Positions 21,018-29,965 of a stretch of 64,000 bases of DNA are shown piece by piece (the stretch's first letter is position 1; every line of letters begins with the position of its first letter). The stretch comes from Nocardioides massiliensis (GTDB lineage Bacteria; Actinomycetota; Actinomycetes; Propionibacteriales; Nocardioidaceae): the NCBI RefSeq assembly GCF_030811215.1, contig NZ_JAUSQM010000001.1:4057071-4121070 (forward strand), given 5' to 3'. The translations under genes were made by a program, and so were the position numbers. The notes below the pieces were generated by a model. It ran no database searches. It worked only from the letters and a program-made list of their open reading frames with translations, and had not been told where the DNA came from.

Positions 21018-22232
21018 CTACGCAGCGCCGGCGCCCAGGTCGCCCAGTGCGGCGGCGAAGCGGTCCAGCCCGTCGTCGAGGTCCTCGCGCGAGATGGTCA
21101 GCGGCGGCGAGATCCGGATCGTCGAGCCGTGGGTGTCCTTGGCCAGGACCCCGCGCGCCAGGAGTGCCTCGCACAGGTCGCGTCCCGACCCGAGCGCCGG
21201 GTCCAGGTCCACACCCGCCCACAACCCCCGCACTCGTACGCCGACCAGCCCGGCCCCGAGGTGCTTCTCCAGCCGCGTGCGCAGGTGGTCCTCGAGTGCA
21301 CGCGCGTTGGCCTGCGCATCGCCCTGGTCGAGGAGCCGGACGACTGCGCGTCCGACGGCGCAGGCGAGCGGGTTGCCGCCGAAGGTGCTGCCGTGGCTGC
21401 CGGGGGTCAGCACGCCCATCACGTCGCGGTCGGCCGCGACAGCGGACAGCGGCAGGATGCCGCCGCCGAGCGCCTTGCCCAGCACATACATGTCCGGCAC
21501 GACCTCGTCGCGCTCGCAAGCGAGCGTGAACCCCGTGCGGCCGAGCCCCGCCTGCACCTCGTCGGCGATCATCAGCGCGCGGTGCTCGTGGCACAGGCGG
21601 CGTACGTCGGCCAGGTAGCCCTCGGGCGGCAGGATCACGCCGGCCTCGCCCTGCACCGGCTCGACCAGCACCGCGACGACGGTCTCGTCGAAGGCGGCTT
21701 CCAGCGCCGCGGTGTCGCCGTACGGCACGGAGGTGAACCCCGGCGTGTAGGGCCCGTAGTGGGCGCGGGCGACGTGGTCGCCGGAGAAGCTGACGATGCT
21801 GATCGTGCGGCCGTGGAAGTTGTCGTTCATCACGATGATCCGCGCCTGCCCCTCGGGCACACCCTTGATCTCGTAACCCCAGCGGCGCGCGATTTTCAGC
21901 GCCGTCTCGACGCCCTCGGCACCGGAGTTCATCGGCAGCACGTTCTGCTTGCCCGTCAGCGCGGCGAGCTCCGCGCAGAACGGCCCCAGCTGGTCGTGGT
22001 GGAAGGCACGGCTGGTCAGCGTCAGCCGGTCCAGCTGCTCGTGGGCGGCCGCGACCAGCTCCGGGTGGCGGTGCCCGAAGTTGAGGGCGGAGTACGCCGC
22101 CAGGAAGTCCAGGTAGCGATTGCCCTCGGCGTCGGTGACCCAGCTGCCCTCGCCGTGAGAGACGGCGACGGGCAGCGGGTGGTAGTTGTGCGCGCCGTGG
22201 ATGGCCTCGAGCTCAACCGGTGTCGTCGACAT
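21018..22232 (-). CDS. rocD: Ornithine aminotransferase (PLP-dependent)
   Basis: This 404-residue class III aminotransferase transfers the delta-amino group of ornithine to 2-oxoglutarate, giving glutamate semialdehyde. Key features are 'GSWVTDAEGNRYLDFLAAYS', 'NSGAEGVETALKIARRWGY' (phosphate contact), 'EPVQGEAGVILPPEGYL', 'LMIADEVQAGLGRTG' (PLP-binding Asp), and 'DMYVLGKALGGGILPLSAV' with the Schiff-base Lys. ATG 22232 gives the usual length. It is a single gene divergent from the malyl-CoA lyase pair, with 119 bp between. Acetylornithine aminotransferase is the main alternative, but no arginine genes are nearby. Confidence 0.9.
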   Translation of the reverse strand: MSTTPVELEAIHGAHNYHPLPVAVSHGEGSWVTDAEGNRYLDFLAAYSALNFGHRHPELVAAAHEQLDRLTLTSRAFHHDQLGPFCAELAALTGKQNVLPMNSGAEGVETALKIARRWGYEIKGVPEGQARIIVMNDNFHGRTISIVSFSGDHVARAHYGPYTPGFTSVPYGDTAALEAAFDETVVAVLVEPVQGEAGVILPPEGYLADVRRLCHEHRALMIADEVQAGLGRTGFTLACERDEVVPDMYVLGKALGGGILPLSAVAADRDVMGVLTPGSHGSTFGGNPLACAVGRAVVRLLDQGDAQANARALEDHLRTRLEKHLGAGLVGVRVRGLWAGVDLDPALGSGRDLCEALLARGVLAKDTHGSTIRISPPLTISREDLDDGLDRFAAALGDLGAGAA

Positions 22233-22351
22233 GACGCCCACACTGCCACGCAGGTGAGAAAGGCCGCACGCACTACCCGGCGGTAGCGACCCTCGACATA
22301 CTGACCCGGACTGACCGAGCCGCACCCCCGCACCCCAGGAAGTGAGAGCCC

Positions 22352-23401
22352 GTGCGCAACCCTCGTGCGTTCCTCCGCCCGCTCGCCGTCGGCGCCCCGA
22401 CGCCCGCTGCGGAGATCCCGTTCCGGCCCAGCCGGATGATCCACTTCTTCGACCCGAGCAACGAGAAGATGAAGGCCAAGGTGCCCGATATCGCGGCCAA
22501 GGTCGACATCATCCTCGGCAACCTCGAGGACGCGGTGAAGACCGACAAGAAGGAGGCCGCACGCCAGGGCCTGGTGGAGATCGCCCAGGCAACCGACTTC
22601 GGGCAGACCCAGCTGTGGACCCGGGTCAACAGCCTCGACTCGCCCTGGGTGCTCGACGACTTCATCACCCTCGTCACCGAGATCGGCCACAAGCTCGACG
22701 TGATCATGGTGCCCAAAGTCGAGGGAGCCGAGGACATCCACTACGTCGACCGGCTGCTCGCGCAGCTCGAGGCGCGCGCCGGCCTCGACCGCCCGATCCT
22801 CGTGCACGCGATCCTCGAGACCGCCGCCGGCGTCGCCAACGTCGAGGAGATCGCCGCCGCCAGCCCCCGCATGCAGGGCATCTCGCTGGGCCCCGCCGAC
22901 CTCGCCGCCAGCCGCCGGATGAAGACCACCCGCGTCGGAGGCGGCCACCCCGGCTACCTCGTGCGCACCGACCCCGTCGGCGAGGACCTCACCGAGGGGC
23001 GCACGACGTACCAGCAGGATCTGTGGCACTACACGATCGCGCGCATGGTCGACGCCTGCACGGCCAACGACATCCTCCCGTTCTACGGTCCGTTCGGTGA
23101 CATCAAGGACGTGGTGGCCTGCGAGGACCAGTTCCGCAACGCCTTCCTCCTCGGCTGCGTCGGCGCGTGGAGCCTGCACCCGGTGCAGATCGACATCGCC
23201 AAGCGGGTCTTCTCCCCCACCCCGGAGGACGTGGCGCACGCCAAGCGCGTCGTCGAGGCCATGGGCGACGGCTCGGGTGCGGTGATGATCGACGGGAAGA
23301 TGGAGGACGACGCGTCCTGCAAGCAGTGCCTGGTGATGCTCGACCTGGCCCAGGCCCTGGCCGAGCGCGACCCCGAGCTGAAGGAGCTGTACGACCTGTG
23401 A
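22352..23401 (+). CDS. Malyl-CoA/beta-methylmalyl-CoA lyase-like protein (HpcH/HpaI family)
   Basis: This 349-residue TIM-barrel aldolase is closest in pattern to Mcl1-type lyases, which cleave malyl-CoA to glyoxylate and acetyl-CoA or methylmalyl-CoA to glyoxylate and propionyl-CoA, Mg-dependent. '[17 protein letters not shown]', '[14 protein letters not shown]', '[17 protein letters not shown]', '[20 protein letters not shown]', '[11 protein letters not shown]' and '[13 protein letters not shown]' follow the Mcl1 order, including the acidic metal ligands. It overlaps the following CitE-like gene in GTGA. A role in the ethylmalonyl-CoA or a propionate/glyoxylate route is inferred; other signature enzymes are not in the window. 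Confidence 0.82.
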   Translation: MRNPRAFLRPLAVGAPTPAAEIPFRPSRMIHFFDPSNEKMKAKVPDIAAKVDIILGNLEDAVKTDKKEAARQGLVEIAQATDFGQTQLWTRVNSLDSPWVLDDFITLVTEIGHKLDVIMVPKVEGAEDIHYVDRLLAQLEARAGLDRPILVHAILETAAGVANVEEIAAASPRMQGISLGPADLAASRRMKTTRVGGGHPGYLVRTDPVGEDLTEGRTTYQQDLWHYTIARMVDACTANDILPFYGPFGDIKDVVACEDQFRNAFLLGCVGAWSLHPVQIDIAKRVFSPTPEDVAHAKRVVEAMGDGSGAVMIDGKMEDDASCKQCLVMLDLAQALAERDPELKELYDL

Positions 23402-24291
23402 GCACGCCCCAGACCAGCCCCGACCTGCGCCCGCGCCCGCGCCGCTCGGTGCTCTACATGCCCGGCGCCAACGAGCGGGCGCTGGAGAAGGCCAAGACCC
23501 TCGACGTCGACGCGCTCATCCTCGACCTCGAGGACTCCGTCGCCCCCGACGCCAAGTCCGACGCCCGCGAGCGGGTCGCCACCGCCGTGGAGTCCGGGGA
23601 GTACGGCCACCGTGAGCTGACGATCCGGGTCAACGGCATCGGTACGCCGTGGCACGACGCCGACCTGGCGCGTGCCGCGAAGGCCGGTCCCGACGGGATC
23701 GTGGTCCCGAAGGTCAACTCCGCCGACGAGGTCCGCGCGCTGGTCGCCGCGATCGAGAAGGCCGGGGCGCCGGAGAAGACGAAGCTCTGGGCCATGATCG
23801 AGACCCCGATCGCGATCCTGCACGTCGAGGAGATCGCCGCCGCCTCCGACCGGCTCGCCGTCTTCGTCATGGGCACCAACGACCTGGTCAACGAGTCCTA
23901 CGCCCTGCACGTGCCGGGCCGGGCGCCGCTGATCCCGTCGCTGACCTGGGCGCTGCTCGCGGCCCGGGCCCACGGCCTGAGCATCCTCGATGGCGTCTAC
24001 AACGACGTGAAGGACCTCGAGGGCTTCGCCGCCGAGGCCCGCCAGGGCCGCGAGATGGGCTTCGACGGCAAGACGATCATCCACCCCGGCCAGATCGACC
24101 CGGCCAACGAGGCGTTCGCCCCGTCGGCCAAGGACGTCGAGACCGCCCAGGGCATGATCGCCGCCTTCGAGGAGGCCCAGGCCGAGGGCAAGGGTGTCGC
24201 GACCTACAACGGCAAGATGATCGAGAACCTGCACGTCCGCGACGCCCAGCGCATCCTCGCCTTCCACGAGGCCATCGCCGCGCGTGGCTGA
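23398..24291 (+). CDS. CitE-like/malyl-CoA lyase or thioesterase (HpcH/HpaI family)
   Basis: This 297-residue protein is a second CitE-family aldolase-fold enzyme: '[20 protein letters not shown]', '[18 protein letters not shown]', '[15 protein letters not shown]', '[14 protein letters not shown]', '[19 protein letters not shown]' and '[13 protein letters not shown]'. Rhodobacter-type systems pair a malyl-CoA lyase with an Mcl2 malyl-CoA thioesterase of this same family, and this pair could be equivalent. The GTG start at 23398 overlaps the upstream stop by 4 bp, and the alpha/beta hydrolase start lies inside its last codons. Lyase versus thioesterase activity cannot be decided from the sequence. 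Confidence 0.82.
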   Translation: MSTPQTSPDLRPRPRRSVLYMPGANERALEKAKTLDVDALILDLEDSVAPDAKSDARERVATAVESGEYGHRELTIRVNGIGTPWHDADLARAAKAGPDGIVVPKVNSADEVRALVAAIEKAGAPEKTKLWAMIETPIAILHVEEIAAASDRLAVFVMGTNDLVNESYALHVPGRAPLIPSLTWALLAARAHGLSILDGVYNDVKDLEGFAAEARQGREMGFDGKTIIHPGQIDPANEAFAPSAKDVETAQGMIAAFEEAQAEGKGVATYNGKMIENLHVRDAQRILAFHEAIAARG

Positions 24292-25135
24292 ACCCGCACA
24301 GCTCACCCTGGAGCTCCCCACGCACCGTGCCGCGGCACTGGCGTGGGGAGACCCGGGCGCCCCGGTGGTCGTCGCCCTGCACGGGTTCCCCGACACCGCC
24401 TGGGCCTGGCGTGAGGTCGGTCCGCTGCTCGCGGCCGAGGGGTGGCGCGTGGTGGCGCCGTTCGCCCGCGGCTACGCGCCCAGCGAGCTGCCGGCCGACG
24501 GGTGCTTCGACGTCCCCGCGCTGATGGCCGACGCCGTCGCGGTTCACGCCGCGGTCGATGCCGGCACCGACGCCGTCCTGGTCGGCCACGACTGGGGCGC
24601 GATCACGGCCAACGGCCTCGCGGCCCACCCCGACACGCCGTACGCCGCCACGGTGGCCCTGTCCGTGCCCCCGATCGGCGCCATGCCGACACCGGGTCCC
24701 GCCGCCCTGGCGCGGCAGGCGTGGCGCAGCCGCTACATCGCCTTCCACCAGCTCCCGGTCCTGCCCGAGCGCACCCTGCACCAGCGCGTGCCGGGCCTGT
24801 GGGCGCGGTGGTCGCCGGGCTTCGACGCGACCGACGACCTCGCCCACGTGCGCGCCGCGCTCGACACCCCGGCGAGGCAGCGGGCCGCGATCGAGACCTA
24901 CCGCGGCCTCACCCGACCCTGGCGGGTGCCGGCGGCGTACCGCACCTGGGCCCGGACCTGGACCGGCGTGCCCCGCGGCCCCTACCGCTACCTCCACGGC
25001 GCCGACGACGGCTGCATGGGACCCGACCTCGTCACCGGCCTCGGCGAGATCGTCGCGGGCGCCGGGCACTTCGTCCCGCAGGAGCGCCCCGACGCGGTCG
25101 CCGCGGCCGTCCGCGCGCTGGGGTCCGCCGGTTAG
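24284..25135 (+). CDS. Alpha/beta hydrolase, epoxide-hydrolase/dehalogenase type
   Basis: This 283-residue alpha/beta hydrolase has 'ALHGFPDTAWAWREVGPLL' (the His-Gly oxyanion motif), 'VLVGHDWGAITANGLA' with an Asp nucleophile instead of Ser, 'HGADDGCMG' and a C-terminal 'AGHFVPQE' catalytic His. An Asp nucleophile places it with soluble epoxide hydrolases and haloalkane dehalogenases. The GTG start overlaps the CitE-like gene by 8 bp, suggesting co-transcription. The substrate is unknown; an acid-labile CoA-pathway by-product is only a guess. Confidence 0.87.
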   Translation: MAEPAQLTLELPTHRAAALAWGDPGAPVVVALHGFPDTAWAWREVGPLLAAEGWRVVAPFARGYAPSELPADGCFDVPALMADAVAVHAAVDAGTDAVLVGHDWGAITANGLAAHPDTPYAATVALSVPPIGAMPTPGPAALARQAWRSRYIAFHQLPVLPERTLHQRVPGLWARWSPGFDATDDLAHVRAALDTPARQRAAIETYRGLTRPWRVPAAYRTWARTWTGVPRGPYRYLHGADDGCMGPDLVTGLGEIVAGAGHFVPQERPDAVAAAVRALGSAG

Positions 25136-25145
25136 CGTCGCGGGC

Positions 25146-26102
25146 ATGGAGCGCCACGAGCTGGAGACCACGGTCCGCGACCGGCTGGGCGACGGGCTCT
25201 GGGGCGCCGGTCTGGTGACGCCGGAGGCGACCCACCTCGTGCGCAACGGTCTCCCCGAGGACGGTGACGTCGAGATCGGGTCGATCTCGAAGGGCGTCAC
25301 GGGACTCCTCTATGTCACCGCGCTCGACCGCGACGAGGTCACCGCCGACGATCGCCTCGCCCAGCACCTTCCCGACCTCGGCGGCTCGCCCGCCGGCGAC
25401 GTCCCGCTCGGCAGCCTGGCGCGGCACCGCTCCGGTCTCCCCCGGCTGCCGAAGATCGACGGGATGGGCCGGCGCAGCTGGGACATGCTCGTCCACGCCG
25501 CCAACCCCTACGGCGACTCGCTGGCGGACCTGCTGGCCCAGACCCGCCGCACGAAGGTCGGCCGGCCGGGCCGCCCCGCCTACTCCAACCTCGGCTTCCA
25601 GCTGCTCGGCCACGCCCTCGCGGCGGCCGCCGGCACGACGTACGCCGATCTGGTGCGCCAACGCGTGAGCGACCCCCTCGGCCTCGGCTCGTGGCACGTC
25701 CCGGCGACCACCGACGACCTGCGCCCGACCGCCGTCCACGGCACCACCCGGCGCGGACGCGCTGCCGCGGCCTGGACCGGGGAGGGCATCGGGCCCGCAG
25801 GCGGTATCCGCTCCACCCTCGCCGACCTGACCGGGTTCGCCGAGGCCCTGCTGGCCGGCACCGCGCCCGGCATCGCCGCCCTCGACCCGGTCGCCGACTT
25901 CCTCGGACGCGGCGTGCGGATCGGCGCGGCGTGGATCACCACCGAGGCCGACGGTCGCGCCATCACCTGGCACAACGGCGGCACCGGCGGGTGGCGCACC
26001 TACCTCGGCCTCGACCGGGCCGCGGGCCGCGCCGTCGTGGTGGTCCAGGGTCGCGCCGCGTCGGTCGACGCATTGGGGGTCGAGCTGGTGCGCGGGTCGT
26101 GA
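25146..26102 (+). CDS. Serine hydrolase, beta-lactamase/penicillin-binding-like family
   Basis: This 318-residue protein has the class C beta-lactamase-like fold signature. 'GSISKGVTGLLY' gives the Ser-x-x-Lys pair, 'AYSNLGFQLLGHAL' the Tyr-x-Asn motif, and 'WHNGGTGGWRTYLG' the third motif, where His-x-Gly replaces Lys-Thr-Gly as in esterase-type members. No signal peptide is evident, so it is probably cytoplasmic. ATG 25146 follows the upstream stop by 10 bp. The family includes esterases, D-aminopeptidases and lactamases; an esterase or peptidase is more likely than antibiotic resistance here. Confidence 0.88.
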   Translation: MERHELETTVRDRLGDGLWGAGLVTPEATHLVRNGLPEDGDVEIGSISKGVTGLLYVTALDRDEVTADDRLAQHLPDLGGSPAGDVPLGSLARHRSGLPRLPKIDGMGRRSWDMLVHAANPYGDSLADLLAQTRRTKVGRPGRPAYSNLGFQLLGHALAAAAGTTYADLVRQRVSDPLGLGSWHVPATTDDLRPTAVHGTTRRGRAAAAWTGEGIGPAGGIRSTLADLTGFAEALLAGTAPGIAALDPVADFLGRGVRIGAAWITTEADGRAITWHNGGTGGWRTYLGLDRAAGRAVVVVQGRAASVDALGVELVRGS

Positions 26103-26707
26103 TCGACCGGTTCACCGGGCACATCGCCGGCCTCGGCACCACCTCCGGCACCCGGCTCGTCGTCGGGGCCTGGCACTCCTCCCCCTGGGGAGCGTTCGCC
26201 GACGTGATGGTCGAGCAGCCAGACGGCCACCGCCTGCTGCTCGCGCCCGATAAGCAGGTCGCGGACTACGTCGCATCCACCTACACCTTCGACGAGGTGC
26301 GCGTCGGACCGGTCGCGGTGCACGCGGGCGACCGCTGGGTCGTGGACGCACCCGGGCTCGCGTTGACCTTCGCGGTAGGGCGTCGCCGGCCCGTCACCGT
26401 CGCCCTGCGCGTGATCCCGCCACCGGTGCGCCACAGCGAGCTCTTCGCGCGCCTGTGCGACCCGGTCGCGCGCCGGCTCATGCCCGGCGTGCGCACCCAC
26501 GGGAGTGCCGGCAACGGTCGCACGGAGTGGTACGCCGCCCGCGAGGTCCGTGCGATCACCGCCTGCACGGCGACCTGGCAGGGCGGGGACCTGGGGGCGC
26601 TCGCACCCGTCCGGCCGGCAGTGCGGTTCGGCTTCGGCTCCGCCCCCGCGGCACCGTCGTGGACCGAGATCACCTCGCACGTGCGCACCTCGTCCCCGTT
26701 AGCCTGA
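26099..26707 (+). CDS. Hypothetical protein (actinobacterial, about 200 residues)
   Basis: I do not recognise this 202-residue protein. It begins 'VIDRFTGHIAGLGTTSGTRL', contains 'HSSPWGAFADVMVEQPDGHR' and 'GSAGNGRTEWYAAREVRAIT', and has no signal peptide or transmembrane segment. The GTG start at 26099 overlaps the serine hydrolase stop by 4 bp, so it is coupled to that gene. Codon use matches its neighbours, and the frame is long and unbroken, so it is a real gene. The beta-rich look suggests a small globular protein; no function is proposed. Confidence 0.75.
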   Translation: MIDRFTGHIAGLGTTSGTRLVVGAWHSSPWGAFADVMVEQPDGHRLLLAPDKQVADYVASTYTFDEVRVGPVAVHAGDRWVVDAPGLALTFAVGRRRPVTVALRVIPPPVRHSELFARLCDPVARRLMPGVRTHGSAGNGRTEWYAAREVRAITACTATWQGGDLGALAPVRPAVRFGFGSAPAAPSWTEITSHVRTSSPLA

Positions 26708-26711
26708 GCCC

Positions 26712-27146
26712 ATGACCTCCCCCGTTCCCGCCAGCGGGTCCTGGCAGGACCCCGAGACCGTGCGGTTCCTCCTCGAGGACTGCCAGACCTGGGCGATCGT
26801 CGGGCTCTCCGGCGACCCGTCGCGCACGGCGTACCGGATCGCGTCCTACCTCCAGGACCTCGGCAAGCGGATCGTCCCGATTCACCCGTCGGCGCCCGAG
26901 GTGCTCGGCGAGCAGGGATACGCATCCCTGGCCGACGTCCCGTTCGCGGTCGACGTCGTTGACGTGTTCCGCCGCTCCGAGCAGGCCGGACCCTTCGTCG
27001 ACGAGGCCGTCGCGGTCGGCGCCAAGGGGGTCTGGTTCCAGCTCGGCGTGATCGACGCGGCCGCCTTCGAGCGTGCCCGCGACGCCGGCGTCCCGATGGT
27101 GATGGACACCTGCCCCGCCATCGAGTGGCCGAGGCTCGCGCGGTGA
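26712..27146 (+). CDS. CoA-binding protein (YccU-like)
   Basis: This 144-residue Rossmann-fold protein matches the CoA_binding family related to the N-terminal domain of succinyl-CoA synthetase alpha. 'WAIVGLSGDPSRTAYRIASY' is the nucleotide/CoA-binding turn, 'RIVPIHPSAPEVLGEQGY' and 'VDVVDVFRRSEQAGPFVDEA' follow in family order, and 'GVWFQLGVID' precedes the C-terminal 'PMVMDTCPAIEWPRL' with a conserved Cys. It overlaps the gamma carbonic anhydrase by 4 bp. Its physiological partner is unknown. Confidence 0.88.
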   Translation: MTSPVPASGSWQDPETVRFLLEDCQTWAIVGLSGDPSRTAYRIASYLQDLGKRIVPIHPSAPEVLGEQGYASLADVPFAVDVVDVFRRSEQAGPFVDEAVAVGAKGVWFQLGVIDAAAFERARDAGVPMVMDTCPAIEWPRLAR

Positions 27147-27742
27147 ACCTGGTCGAGTTCGAGGGCAAGCGGCCGCAGATCCACCCCGACGCCTGGGTCG
27201 CGCCGACCGCCACCCTCATCGGCGACGTGCGAGTCGAGGCCGGCGCCAGCGTCTGGTACGGCGTGGTCATCCGCGCCGACATCTGCACGATCGTCATCGC
27301 CGAGGGCACCAACGTCCAGGACGGCACGATCATGCACGCCAAGGGCGGACAGACCCTTGTCGTCGGGCCGAACTCCACCGTCGGGCACGGCTGCGTCATC
27401 CACGGGCTCCGTGTCGGCGAACGGACCCTGATCGGCAACGGCGCCGTGCTGTCCGACGACGTCGAGGTGTCCCCCGGCAGCGTGGTCGGCGCCGGCGCGC
27501 TCGTGCCGCCCGGCATGGTCGTGCCGCCCGACGTCGTCGTCGCGGGCGTGCCGGCGAAGGTCCGCGGCCCCGTCGAGCCCGACACCTGGCCGGCGATCCT
27601 GCTGGAGTACAACGCCAAGTTCTACGTCGAGCTCTCCGACCGCTACGGCTCCTCGGCGCGGGTGCTGGAGGACGCCGAGGTCGAGGCCAGCGTGCGCTCC
27701 GACATCGAGGCCTACACGCCGCACCCGTTCAGCGAGAGCTGA
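27143..27742 (+). CDS. Gamma carbonic anhydrase family protein
   Basis: This 199-residue left-handed beta-helix protein has hexapeptide repeats from about residue 10 to 150. Three His likely to bind zinc are in place: 'GTIMHAKGGQ' and 'VGHGCVIHGL'. The family interconverts CO2 and bicarbonate or acts as a hexapeptide transferase relative. The GTG start overlaps the CoA-binding gene stop. It ends 10 bp before the convergent purE stop. Activity of such homologues is often low or untested. Confidence 0.9.
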   Translation: MNLVEFEGKRPQIHPDAWVAPTATLIGDVRVEAGASVWYGVVIRADICTIVIAEGTNVQDGTIMHAKGGQTLVVGPNSTVGHGCVIHGLRVGERTLIGNGAVLSDDVEVSPGSVVGAGALVPPGMVVPPDVVVAGVPAKVRGPVEPDTWPAILLEYNAKFYVELSDRYGSSARVLEDAEVEASVRSDIEAYTPHPFSES

Positions 27743-27752
27743 GCGCGGAGCG

Positions 27753-28283
27753 TCAGCCGAAGCCGACGGTGCGCGCCTTCTCGCCGCGCACGACCTTGCC
27801 CTTGTCGTACGCCGCCTGGCGCAGCGTCTCCTGGAACTCCACCATCCGCTCCTGCAACGCGGGGTCGGTGGCGGCGAGGATCCGCACGGCCAGCAGGCCG
27901 GCGTTGCGGGCGTTGCCGACGGCGACGGTGGCCACCGGGACACCCGCGGGCATCTGCACGATCGAGAGCAGCGAGTCCATGCCGTCGAGGTGCTTGAGCG
28001 GCACGGGTACGCCGATGACCGGCAGGGGCGTCACAGCGGCGAGCATGCCGGGCAGGTGCGCGGCGCCGCCCGCCCCGGCGATGATCACGCCCAACCCGCG
28101 ACCGGCCGCGTCCTTGCCGTAGGCGAGCATCTCCTCGGGCATCCGGTGCGCCGAGACGACGTCGGCCTCGTAGCCGATGCCGAACTCCGCGAGGGCCTCC
28201 CCGGCGGCCTGCATGACCGGCCAGTCGGAGTCGGAGCCCATGACGATCCCGACGCGCACGCCGTCCGGGGTCTGCTCGCTCAT
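27753..28283 (-). CDS. purE: 5-(carboxyamino)imidazole ribonucleotide mutase
   Basis: This class I PurE (176 residues) converts N5-CAIR to CAIR in purine synthesis. '[19 protein letters not shown]', '[14 protein letters not shown]', '[20 protein letters not shown]' and '[20 protein letters not shown]' are the standard substrate-binding blocks, including the active-site His in SAHR. ATG 28283 overlaps the purK stop by 4 bp. PurE and PurK form the bacterial two-step carboxylation, so their coupling is expected. Confidence 0.97.
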   Translation of the reverse strand: MSEQTPDGVRVGIVMGSDSDWPVMQAAGEALAEFGIGYEADVVSAHRMPEEMLAYGKDAAGRGLGVIIAGAGGAAHLPGMLAAVTPLPVIGVPVPLKHLDGMDSLLSIVQMPAGVPVATVAVGNARNAGLLAVRILAATDPALQERMVEFQETLRQAAYDKGKVVRGEKARTVGFG

Positions 28284-29497
28284 TCGCTGTCCTCTCCGAG
28301 GTCGCCGCGGAACCAGGCCGCGGCGTGCCGGGCACGGTCGAGGACCTCGTCGAGGTCGTCGCCGTACGCGTTGACGTGTCCCACCTTGCGACCCGGACGC
28401 ACGTCCTTGCCGTAGAGATGCACCCGCAGGCGCGGGTCGCGGGCGAAGGCGTGCGGGTAGCCCGCGTACAGGCTGCCGACCTCCGCCTCGCCGCCGAGGA
28501 TGTTGACCATCACGGTCCACCGCTCCCGCGGGCGGGGGTCGCCCAGCGGCAGGTCGAGGACCGCGCGCAGGTGGTTCTCGAACTGGCTGGTCACCGCGCC
28601 GTCCTGCGACCAGTGCCCGGTGTTGTGGGGGCGCATGGCCAGCTCGTTGACCAGCACGCGCCCGGCGCCGGTCGTCGGGTCGACGGTCTCGAACAGCTCG
28701 ACGGCGAGGATGCCGGTCACGCCCAGCTCGGCGGCGACCCGCAGCGCGATCTGCTGTGCCTCGTGGGCGAGCTGGGGGTCGAGGTCGGGCGCCGGGGCGA
28801 TGACCTCGTGGCAGATGCCATCGAGCTGCGTGGTCTGCACAACGGGGTACGCCGCTGCCTGGCCGGACGGCGAGCGGGCGACCAGGGCGGAGAGCTCGCG
28901 GGTGAAGGCGACCTTCTCCTCGGCCAGCACCTCGACGCCGGCGGCGTCGGCCGCGGCGAAGGCCTCGGACGCCTCACCGGCGGACCCCACGACCCACACG
29001 CCCTTGCCGTCGTAGCCACCCCGGGTGGTCTTGAGGACGACCGGGAAGCCGTCCCCCTCCGCGGCGAAGCGGGCGACGTCGTCGGGCGTCGCGACGACGG
29101 CGTGCCGCGGACACGGGATCCCCATCGCGCTGAGCCGGGCGCGCATCACGGCCTTGTCCTGGGCGTGCACCAGGGCGTCGGGGCCGGGGCGGCACGCGAC
29201 CCCGTCGGCCTCGAGGGCGCGCAGGTGCTCGGTGGGCACGTGCTCGTGGTCGAACGTCACCACGGCACACCCGTGCGTGACCGCGCGCAGCGTCGCCAGG
29301 TCGCGGTAGTCGCCGACGGTGTGGTCGACGACCACCTGAGCGGCGGAGACGCCCGGCGCCTCGGCGAGCAGCCGCAGCGGCAGACCGAGCGCGATCGCCG
29401 GCTGCGCGAGCATCCGCGCGAGCTGGCCGCCGCCGATGACGGCGAGCGTCGGCGCGGTCGGCTGCGGCGACGGGGTCGCGGGGGGCACCTCGGACAC
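28280..29497 (-). CDS. purK: 5-(carboxyamino)imidazole ribonucleotide synthase
   Basis: This ATP-grasp enzyme (405 residues) uses ATP and bicarbonate to carboxylate AIR to N5-CAIR. The N-terminal '[20 protein letters not shown]', the ATP-grasp block '[20 protein letters not shown]', '[11 protein letters not shown]' and '[18 protein letters not shown]' are all typical. GTG at 29497 is the start. It is upstream of purE on the same strand. The orphan winged-helix gene ends 10 bp before it and could be co-transcribed. Confidence 0.97.
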   Translation of the reverse strand: MSEVPPATPSPQPTAPTLAVIGGGQLARMLAQPAIALGLPLRLLAEAPGVSAAQVVVDHTVGDYRDLATLRAVTHGCAVVTFDHEHVPTEHLRALEADGVACRPGPDALVHAQDKAVMRARLSAMGIPCPRHAVVATPDDVARFAAEGDGFPVVLKTTRGGYDGKGVWVVGSAGEASEAFAAADAAGVEVLAEEKVAFTRELSALVARSPSGQAAAYPVVQTTQLDGICHEVIAPAPDLDPQLAHEAQQIALRVAAELGVTGILAVELFETVDPTTGAGRVLVNELAMRPHNTGHWSQDGAVTSQFENHLRAVLDLPLGDPRPRERWTVMVNILGGEAEVGSLYAGYPHAFARDPRLRVHLYGKDVRPGRKVGHVNAYGDDLDEVLDRARHAAAWFRGDLGEDSE

Positions 29498-29507
29498 GCG
29501 CCGAAGC

Positions 29508-29855
29508 CTAGTGCGGCGCCTCGAGCTGTCGTGCAGCGGTGCTCTCGCCCGCCGGCGGTCCCTGCTCGAAGCGCAGCCCCCGGCCGCGGACGGTGGTGAT
29601 GAGGCGCGGGCGCCGCGGATCGTCCCCGAGCTTGCGGCGCACCCACCCCAGGTGCACGTCGATCGTCTTCGACGACGTCCAGAACGTCGTCTGCCAGACC
29701 TGCTCCATCAGCTCGGCACGCGTGACGATCTCCCCGGCGCGCTGGATCAGGACCGCCAGCAGGTCGAACTCCTTGCGCGCGAGGGTGACCTCGACCCCCG
29801 CGCGCCAGCACCGCCGAGCCTCGAGGTCGACCGCGACATCTTGGACGGTCAACAC
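29508..29855 (-). CDS. Stand-alone OmpR/PhoB-type winged-helix DNA-binding protein
   Basis: This 115-residue protein is almost only the DNA-binding domain of OmpR-type response regulators: 'VTLARKEFDLLAVLIQRAGE', 'VTRAELMEQVWQ', then 'SSKTIDVHLGWVRRKLGDD' (recognition helix) and 'LITTVRGRGLRFE' (wing). No receiver domain or phosphoacceptor Asp is encoded, and no receiver-coding frame precedes it. It would therefore bind DNA without phosphorylation, or act with a partner. It precedes purK by 10 bp on the same strand, and a 110-bp gap upstream likely holds its promoter. Targets are unknown. Confidence 0.85.
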   Translation of the reverse strand: MLTVQDVAVDLEARRCWRAGVEVTLARKEFDLLAVLIQRAGEIVTRAELMEQVWQTTFWTSSKTIDVHLGWVRRKLGDDPRRPRLITTVRGRGLRFEQGPPAGESTAARQLEAPH

Positions 29856-29965
29856 CCTTGCAGTATCACCGCGGCACGGCGCGGACCCCGGGAAGTCGCG
29901 CCATACCCCCCGAAGGGACTAGCCGCCCGTGGCCCGGATGGGCCATCACGGGGGTAGGTGCGTGG

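Noticed and set aside
25146..26102. Antibiotic-resistance beta-lactamase
   Set aside because: No signal peptide is seen and the third motif is His-Asn-Gly-Gly instead of Lys-Thr-Gly, as in esterase-type members of the family.
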